64,000 bases of DNA, from positions 1-64,000 of the forward strand of contig NW_013652052.1 in assembly GCF_000499385.1 (NCBI RefSeq), in the 5' to 3' direction. The notes under the pieces were generated by a model that was not told where the DNA came from, did not search any database, and saw nothing but the letters and a program-made list of their open reading frames with translations. This document shows positions 56,382 to 64,000 of the stretch, piece by piece. The DNA is from Eimeria necatrix (lineage: Eukaryota > Apicomplexa > Conoidasida > Eucoccidiorida > Eimeriidae). Each line of letters starts with the position of its first letter. Positions within the stretch are counted from its first letter, which is position 1. The position numbers and the translations under genes were made by a program.

Positions 56382-58986
56382 CTCTGCTGCTGCATCAAGC
56401 CTTCGGATAGTTAATTGAACAGTTACTTGAATTATTTCGATTAATTAAATTAATTAAATTAGTTAGATTGGTTAATTAATTAAATTAGTTAAATTAAGTA
56501 ATTTAATTAATTAAATGGATTAAATTAATTAATTAAATTAATTAAATTAATTAAATTGATTTATTGTTTTTGGTTTTGCTGCTGCAGGAAAGGAGGCTCG
56601 TGCTGCTGCCCGCTGAGGACTCCAAAGCTCCTCCGTTTCTTTTTAATTTGGAAACAGAACAAGTTTTGCAAACCCTCAACGTAGACATGAAGGTCAAACC
56701 CTAAACCCTAAACCCTAAACCCTAAACCCTAAACCCTAAAGGCTAAAGGCTAAACCCTGGAGAGCCCTGGGCGCGCACAGGAAGTCTGAGCACCGGCGAC
56801 TTTAGAACAGCAGTGCACTCTCTAGGGCTAGGGTTTAGGGTTTAGGGTTTAGGGTTTAGGGTTTAGAGTTTAGGGTTTGGGGTGTTCACTTGGGGGTCTT
56901 AGCAGACGCTGGTTTTGGGGCTGCGCCACTGCAGCTCGGCGCAGACAGCGGCGAGGGCGTAGGGCCTAGGGTTTAGGGTTTAGGGTTTAGGGTTTAGGGT
57001 TTAGGGTTTAGGGTTTAGGGTTTGGGGCGCAGGTGAAGGGGATTTTGCCGCTAAAGGCGGACTCGAGACAAACCCTAGAGCCGAGGGTTTTGGCATTTAA
57101 TGACAAGAGGTTCTGCTGTATAGACACCAGAACCAAAGAAGCTGAAATTCGCCACAACTACACCTACTCCCAGAACCAGGGCTTTTCCTGCGGCGGTAAA
57201 CCCTAAACCCTAAACCCTAAACCCTAAACCCTAAGCCCTGAGTTTTGGCAAACCCTAGCGAGCCCGAGCAAGCCCTAGCAAGCCCGAGCGGACTCTGGGG
57301 ACTTGTGTGTTGCACTGAACTCTCGTAAACCCTAGCGGTCTGCAAACCCTCCTAAACCCTAGCGAGCCCGCGCAAACCCTAGCAAACCCTCCTAAACCCT
57401 AGGAGCCCGCGCACGGGATCGCGGAGCCTAGGGTTTAGGGTTTAGGGTTTAGGGTTTTTGCCGAAGCCAGAGGGCGCGCGGGGAGCAGCAGCGCGCGTTG
57501 GGAGCGCCCAGCGCAGGGCCTAGGGTTTAGGGTTTAGGGTTTAGGGTTTAGGGTTTAGGGTTTGCTGCAGCGACGGACGAGGAGGGCCACTTGCTGCTGG
57601 GGAGCAGCAAAGGGGTTTTGAGACTTTATGATGGAAAGACAGATAATGAGGGGGTTTACAAAAGAGCTAAAACACAAATCAGTGGTTTAGGAGACCCCAT
57701 ACTCCACGTGGCAGTCACCCGCGACGGCAGCTGGATTCTCGGTAAACCCTAAACCCTAAACCCTAAACCCTAAACCCTAAGGGGTGGGCTGGGGGTCGGG
57801 GGTGGGGAGAGGCAGTGGGTGCTGCTTGCGAACTGGCGAGGTCCAGCGGGTGCATCGACTTGGCCAACCCAAATCCCAAACCCCAAACCCCAAACCCTAA
57901 ACCCTAAACCCTAAACCGCAAACCCTAAACCCTGGAAATGAGAGAGGGATTCTCGGGCGGGAGGAACTGCAGTTCCCTAGCAGCAAAAGTTCACTGGCTG
58001 CTGCTGCGGTGCACGCCCGCAAACCCTAAACCCCAAACCCTAAACCCCAAACCCTAAACCCCAAACCCTAAACCCCAAACCCTAAACCCTAAACCCTAGA
58101 CCCTGCGGTGTGCTGCAGCGACCTGCGCGCGGTACCTGCTGCTGTACCCCGTGCGTCCGGAGGGCCGCAGCAAAACGGGGTTTACTTTTCCGCTGGGAGA
58201 GTTAAAACCTAAACCCTTGCTGCTGCAGCTGCTGCTGCAGGACGTCAGCAAGTTTAACCTGCAGTGCTGCTGCTTCCGAGCAGCAGCTTTTGATGCAGCG
58301 GAGCAGCACATCGTCACCAGCACCAACAACCTCGTCATCATCTGGGACTTCGTGTCCGCAAACCCTAAACCCTAAACCCTAAACCCTAAACCCTAAACTC
58401 TAAACCCTAGGCCGTGGGCCCTTGTTGTGTAGGATTTCGAGCGGTGGCCGTGTCGGCAAAGCCCCAAACCCCGATTTAGGGTTTGGGGGCAGCGAAGCCG
58501 AACTCGGGGGCTCCGGGCCCCGTGAGGCAACTCGCGGCAGGGTTTAGGGTTTAGGGTTTAGGGTTTAGGGTTTAGGGTTTAGGGTTTAGGGTTTGGGTTG
58601 CAGGGCCGTGAAAAACGGCAAAACTGATGCCTATCAAATCCGGCGCATTAGCGACTACATAAAGGACTTGGCGTTCTTGAAGGCCGGGGAGAGGGAGGCG
58701 GTCCTCATGGTCAGCGAGGGTTTAGGGTTTAGGGTTTAGGGTTTAGGGTTTAGGGTTTCGAGGGTTTAGGGTTTAGGGCTTGGGGTTGGGGTGGAAGACA
58801 CCCCTAGGGTTTGGGAGCGGCGGCTCGGCGCCGCTTCGCGCTTTGGGGCAGAGCAAAGGGTAAGTTGGCCGTCGAGGGTTTAGGGTTTAGGGTTTAGGGT
58901 TTAGGGTTTGGGGTGTTTGCATAGGTAACACCGTCGTCGATTACAACTCGCGGAGTGCGCAGGACATACCAAGACTGCAAGAGTGA
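51763..58986 (+). CDS. VID27: VID27-like protein, twelve exons
   Basis: Exons 51763-51859, 52111-52401, 53227-54201, 54406-54499, 54870-55001, 55228-55279, 56588-56692, 57033-57195, 57571-57741, 58119-58353, 58604-58719, 58925-58986. Every junction is GT-AG with matching phase; the sum is 2493 nt, 830 residues. The C-terminal half follows the VID27 beta-propeller domain: AVVFRVGAEGQTLK, LNVDMKV then GILPL, RVLAFNDKRFCCIDTR, EGHLLLGSSKGVLRLYDG, the hallmark GLGDPILHVAVTRDG followed by SWILATCARYLLLYPV, HIVTSTNNLVIIWDF and KNGKTDAYQIRRISD. The N-terminal part (VYLVRGEKSSELLLDCSLII) fits the VID27 N-terminal domain. Exon 3 holds large Ser, Ala and Gln runs. VID27 family proteins are linked to vacuolar import and degradation in yeast; the role in coccidians is unknown. 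Exon borders in exons 3/4 and 5/6 are my best choice and could shift by a few bases. Confidence 0.85.
52421..52475 (+). repeat. (AAAT)n microsatellite in VID27 intron 2
   Basis: About a dozen AAAT units with AATAATA flanks directly behind exon 2. Confidence 0.9.
52593..52945. repeat. Cluster of five GGTGTAYGTACACC-type palindromes
   Basis: Copies at 52593-52606 (central ACA), 52750-52763 and 52786-52799 (ATG), 52811-52824 (CTG) and 52932-52945 (first base A), all inside VID27 intron 2. They belong to the dispersed palindrome described in the findings. Confidence 0.9.
55280..55640 (+). repeat. CTG then CAG runs in VID27 intron 6
   Basis: The intron opens with sense-strand CTG runs (55284-55395) and turns to CAG runs (55415-55600), so the two parts can pair with each other in RNA. 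Confidence 0.85.
55885..56335 (+). repeat. GCTAGCTG satellite in VID27 intron 6
   Basis: About 450 bp of GCTAGCTGGCTAGCTA-type sequence with progressive decay to the right, followed by a CTG run and an AT-rich TTAATTAAA repeat (56410-56570). Confidence 0.9.
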
Positions 58987-59304
58987 GTCGGAGCCATAAC
59001 TGGCAGCAGCAGCAGCAGCAGCAGCAGCTGATGCTGTTGCAGCAGCAGCAGCTGCTGCTGCTGCTGCTGCAGCTGCAGCACGAGCCAATACAGCAACGCT
59101 TGCTGCTGCAGCAGCAAGAGCTGCTGCGGCGGCAGGAACGGATGCTCCATTTTTTTGCTGCTTATCGGTTGGCTTTTGCTGTATGTAACAGCTGCAGCAG
59201 CAACTGCAGCAGCAGCAGCAGCAACTGCAGCAGCAGCAGCAACTGCAGCAGCTGCAGCAGCAGCTGCTGCTGCTAGCTTGTTGAGTTTCTGTTGGGGCAC
59301 ATGC

Positions 59305-59485
59305 GGTGTACGTACACCCCAGCACGCGCAGCACAGCGCTGCAGGTCTTGTCTTGCGGGGCAACAGTTCCTGAACTCTAAACCCTAAACCCTAAACCCTA
59401 AACCCTAGTCCAAAACCCTAGTTGATAAACCCTAGACTCTGCAAGCCTTCTAGCGGCCGGGTGCCATCTCAGGTGTACGTACACT
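59305..59485. repeat. Two GGTGTACGTACAC palindromes between convergent genes
   Basis: Copies at 59305-59318 (perfect) and 59472-59485 (last base T) in the 3' space between the VID27-like and GPI8 genes. An AAACCCT array at 59374-59408 separates them. Confidence 0.9.
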
Positions 59486-59505
59486 TCAGCAGACGCAAGC
59501 TAGGG

Positions 59506-59720
59506 TTTAGGGTTTGGAGAGTATGAGGAGGGTTTAGGGTTTGGAGAGTATGAGGAGGGTTTAGGGTTTGGAGAAGATGAGGAGGGTTTAGGGTTTGGAG
59601 AGTATGAGGAGGGTTTAGGGTTTGGAGAATATGAGGAGGGTTTAGGGTTTGGAGAATGTGAGGAGGGTTTAGGGTTTGGAGAGTAGGGGGAGGGTTTGGA
59701 GAACAGGGAGAGGGTTTTAG
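59506..59720. repeat. Minisatellite made of telomere units plus a spacer
   Basis: Six to seven copies of a 28-bp unit consisting of GGGTTTAGGGTTT and GGAGAGTATGAGGAG, decaying to the right. Further TTTAGGG units follow to 59824. Confidence 0.9.
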
Positions 59721-59823
59721 GGTTTAGTTGGTGGCTAGGGTTTAGGGTTTGCGAAGGACGCTGGGGCTTCGGAGTAAAGAAAGTGACAAAGCGTTTGGGG
59801 TTTAGGGTTTAGGGTTTAGGGTT

Positions 59824-61651
<1,828 letters not shown>

Positions 61652-61855
61652 TGCTGCAGCTCAACGCCGAAACACAGACCCTACGCGAGGTGTACGTACA
61701 CCCGAAAAAAACCCAGCACTTAATGACAACAGTAAAAAACAAAAAGACAAAACCAAAAAGAAGTCAAAAATCTTGTTCTGAACCCGCAGCAGCAGCAGCA
61801 GCAGCAGCAGCAGCTCGCAGCAGTCAGGGGGGCCCCCCAGCACTGCTGCCGACTC

Positions 61856-61889
<34 letters not shown>

Positions 61890-62354
61890 GCGGAAGCAAA
61901 TGATATTATTGTAAAAATAATATAAATGGCTTTTATTAATCAAATTAAAAGGACAAAAAGCAGGTGTGGGGCCCCCAGCGGTTCCTTTCTTGTCTTCCGG
62001 CGCTGCTGCCGTGTGTGTACAGCGAGTGGTCAGTTTGGTGTGTTCTCGCCAATTAATTTCGGCATTTAATCCTTTATTAAATTAAATTTATCATTTAATT
62101 CGAATTTAAATTTATTTATTTCCAAATTGTGGACACAAATGGGCCAAAACGACCCGAGGGCGCAGCAGCAACAGCTGCGCGTACACCCCAAGGTCACAGC
62201 TGGCGCCACCCGCGCTGCTGCTCTTTTCTCTCTTCTTCATTTTATTTTATCTTTTTATTTTAATTATTTCCTTTTATTCATTTCTTTTATTTTTTTGCCA
62301 TCTGAGGCTTCGCCAACAGCCCCGAGAGGCCCCCTACCTCGCGCCCTGGGCTGC

Positions 62355-62385
62355 TAGGGTTTAGGGTTTAGGGTTTAGGGTTTAG
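62355..62385. repeat. TTTAGGG array
   Basis: Four telomere-like units between AT-rich and GCTAGC sequence. Confidence 0.9.
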
Positions 62386-62469
62386 GCCTAGCACGCCAAG
62401 TCAGGGGGGGCTGCGCTTGGAGAGCCAAAGGCCTTTGGAATCTGCTGCTGCTGCTGGCCAGGCAGCCCC

Positions 62470-62700
62470 TCTAGCAGCTAGCTAGCAGCAGCTAGCTAGC
62501 AGCAGCTAGCTAGCAGCAGCTAGCTAGCAGCAGCTAGCTAGCAGCAGCTAGCTAGCCTAGCTAGCCAATTTCGACTAGCCAGCAGCAGCTAACCAGCTGC
62601 AGTTAGCTAGCAGCCAGCAGCAGCTAGCTAGCAGCCAGCAGCAGCTAGCTAGCAGCCAGCAGCAGCTAGCTAGCAGCCAGCAGCAGCTAGCTAACTGCGA
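62470..62700. repeat. AGCTAGCTAGCAGC satellite
   Basis: A first part with 14-bp units and a second part with 21-bp units containing AGCAGCCAGCAGC. Confidence 0.92.
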
Positions 62701-62990
62701 ACAATCCAGGCACTTCTCCATTGCAGCGCTTTTCATGCTGCTGCTGCTGCTGCTGCCGTTGCTGTTACTGCTGCTGCTGTTCCTGATACTGCCGCTGCTG
62801 TTGCTGCTGCTGCTTCTACCGATAGTCCTGCTGCTGCTATCACTGATACGGCCACTGCTGTTGCTGACACTGCTGCTGCTGTTGCTAACACTGCTGCTGC
62901 TACTGCTGCTGCTGCTACTGCTGCTACTGCTGCCGCTGCTGCAGCACAAACATTGAAGAGAAGTGAGTTAGTGAGTTAGGGCGAGCGAGC

Positions 62991-63010
62991 TGGGGTGTAC
63001 GTACACCCCA
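62991..63010. repeat. Perfect 20-bp palindrome
   Basis: TGGGGTGTACGTACACCCCA equals its own reverse complement. It is the longest perfect copy of the dispersed palindrome. Confidence 0.97.
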
Positions 63011-63074
63011 AGCAGCCGAAGCATATAGACTAACAAAGGCCTGCCTTGCCCGCGCCAAATAATCTAATTGACAT

Positions 63075-63160
63075 TATTAAATTAAATTAAATTAAATTTA
63101 ATTTAATTTAATTAAATTTAAATTAATTAAATTTAATTTAATTAAATTTAATTATCTATT
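63075..63160. repeat. (TTTAATTTAAT)n AT satellite
   Basis: Simple alternating TTAAATTTAATT sequence, self-complementary. Confidence 0.88.
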
Positions 63161-63250
63161 TAAGTGTTACAAACGCCAGGCAGGCACGCGACTGCTGAGG
63201 TGTACAGACAGCGCAGCCGCGTAAGGATCCAACGAGCTCCCTCGGGCACA

Positions 63251-63295
<45 letters not shown>

Positions 63296-63568
63296 GCTTC
63301 TGTTGCTGCTGCTGCTCAAGCAGCCACCCCATTAGCGAGACAGCCTCGCTGCTGTTTCTGCTGTTGCTGCTACTGCAGCTGCAGCAGCAGCTGCTGCGGG
63401 GCCCCACAGCTGCAGCAGCAGCCGCTGAAGCAGCAGCACACAGCTGCAGCAGCAGCCGCAGCAGCAGCTGCTGCTGCTGTGGGGCCCCGCTGCCCCACAA
63501 GAGCAACAGGAAATAACAAAAGAGAAAACTGAATTCGACGGAAGCAGCAGCAGCAGCAGGGCGCAGCC

Positions 63569-63584
63569 AGCTGTACGTACAGCT
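63569..63584. repeat. Perfect 16-bp palindrome variant
   Basis: AGCTGTACGTACAGCT: the same TGTACGTACA core as the dispersed palindrome, with the outer pairs changed in a compensating way. Confidence 0.95.
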
Positions 63585-63649
63585 CAACACACAGCCAGCC
63601 AGGCCAAACCCATTTCTTTCTTTTCACTTTTATTTTTCTTTTCTTCTTT

Positions 63650-64000
63650 TCTTTCTTCAGGCCCTCCACTCCACCTCTTTGGGGCCCCCGGGGTCCCCCC
63701 TGTTCCCCTAGGGGGCCCCCAGTCCTCGGACCCACACTATACCCCGCCTTGGGGGCCCCCCCAGGGGCCCCCCTCTAGGGGCCCCCCTGGGGGCCCCCTA
63801 GGGGGCCCCCCAGGGGCCCCTCTGGACCCTTTTAGGGGGCCTCTGAGGGTCCTTCTAGGGCATATAAAGGCCCCTGGGCCTCCCCAGGGGCCCCTGGTCC
63901 CTGATGGGGGCCCCCTGGGCCCTCCAAGGGGCCTTTGGGGCCCCTTTGGGGCCCCTTTGGGGCCCTTTTGGGGCCCCTTTGGGGTCCTTTTGGGGCCCCT
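63650..64000. repeat. Third GGGGCCCC-rich block, running off the window
   Basis: GGGGCCCCCTAGGGG units passing into a regular 11-bp GGGGCCCCTTT repeat at 63930-64000. Confidence 0.9.

Larger units (their letters stand above)
51860..58924 (+). repeat. Telomere-like arrays in nine VID27 introns
   Basis: Introns 3, 4, 7, 8 and 10 begin with AAACCCT arrays and end with TTTAGGG arrays (for example 54202-54261 with 54352-54396, and 58358-58410 with 58541-58594). Introns 1, 5 and 9 have AAACCCT at both ends. Intron 11 has TTTAGGG at both ends. Introns 2 and 6 have none. Arrays start within about 8 bases of the donor and several end 7-15 bases before the acceptor. Donors of introns 3, 4, 8 and 9 (GTAAACC) and of intron 11 (GTTTAGGG) are themselves repeat units. 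Confidence 0.92.
61652..64000. other. Repeat-filled 5' flank of GPI8 to the window end
   Basis: No gene is supported. It contains palindromes at 61689-61702, 62991-63010 and 63569-63584, (CAG)n and (CTG)n runs around 61.8, 62.7-62.95 and 63.25-63.5 kb, and an AT-rich run at 61.9-62.3 kb. The promoter of GPI8 must lie in the left part. Confidence 0.55.

Overview
The window reads as nuclear DNA of an Eimeria-type coccidian parasite (Apicomplexa). The evidence is: exons and introns packed with CAG/CTG runs that are translated as poly-Ala, poly-Ser and poly-Gln; many interstitial copies of the plant/apicomplexan telomere heptamer AAACCCT/TTTAGGG; GCTAGC, GGGGCCCC and AT-rich satellites; and spliced eukaryotic housekeeping genes. 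The alternation of repeat-poor and repeat-rich blocks matches the segmental organisation known for Eimeria chromosomes. The species cannot be decided from the sequence alone.

Layout. 1-29 kb is a repeat-poor block of ordinary base composition. It holds intronless members, and decayed relics, of one gene family that I do not recognise: partial member 1 at 1-1858 (-), relics near 4.3 kb and 6.7-7.6 kb (-), member 4 at 14.2-19.5 kb (-) and member 5 at 23.8-26.0 kb (+), with weaker relics at 22.3 and 23.4 kb. Member 6 (29.7-35.0 kb, -) sits on the border and is saturated with Ala, Pro and Glu repeats. A tRNA-Glu(CTC) follows at 35.5 kb. The repeat-rich block runs 36-43 kb and contains an equilibrative nucleoside transporter gene of three exons (36.5-39.6 kb, +). 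43-50 kb is an AT-rich island in which I find no supportable gene, only a 41-bp hairpin and a decayed tandem satellite. 50-64 kb is repeat-rich again: a twelve-exon VID27-like gene (51.8-59.0 kb, +) faces a GPI8/PIG-K-like GPI transamidase gene (59.8-61.7 kb, -).

How the genes relate. The family shares one plan: hydrophobic leader, 60-100 residue spacer, one membrane segment followed by a basic/Cys cluster, a conserved roughly 300-residue module rich in predicted helix, then a C-terminal region that differs completely between members (17 x 56-residue repeats, a Ser/Lys tail, or Ala/Pro/Glu low complexity). This looks like a fast-evolving set of secretory-pathway membrane proteins expanding and decaying locally. 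The three genes on the right are conserved housekeeping genes that tolerate repeat invasion.

The least expected signals are: (1) the family itself; (2) a dispersed palindrome, GGTGTACGTACACC and variants, at least 15 times from 37 kb rightward and sometimes inside exons; (3) telomere-like arrays placed directly against the splice sites of nine of the eleven VID27 introns, with a consistent polarity that allows hairpins; (4) reading-frame breaks in otherwise good genes (an in-frame TGA in member 4, a frameshift at a CAG tract in GPI8).
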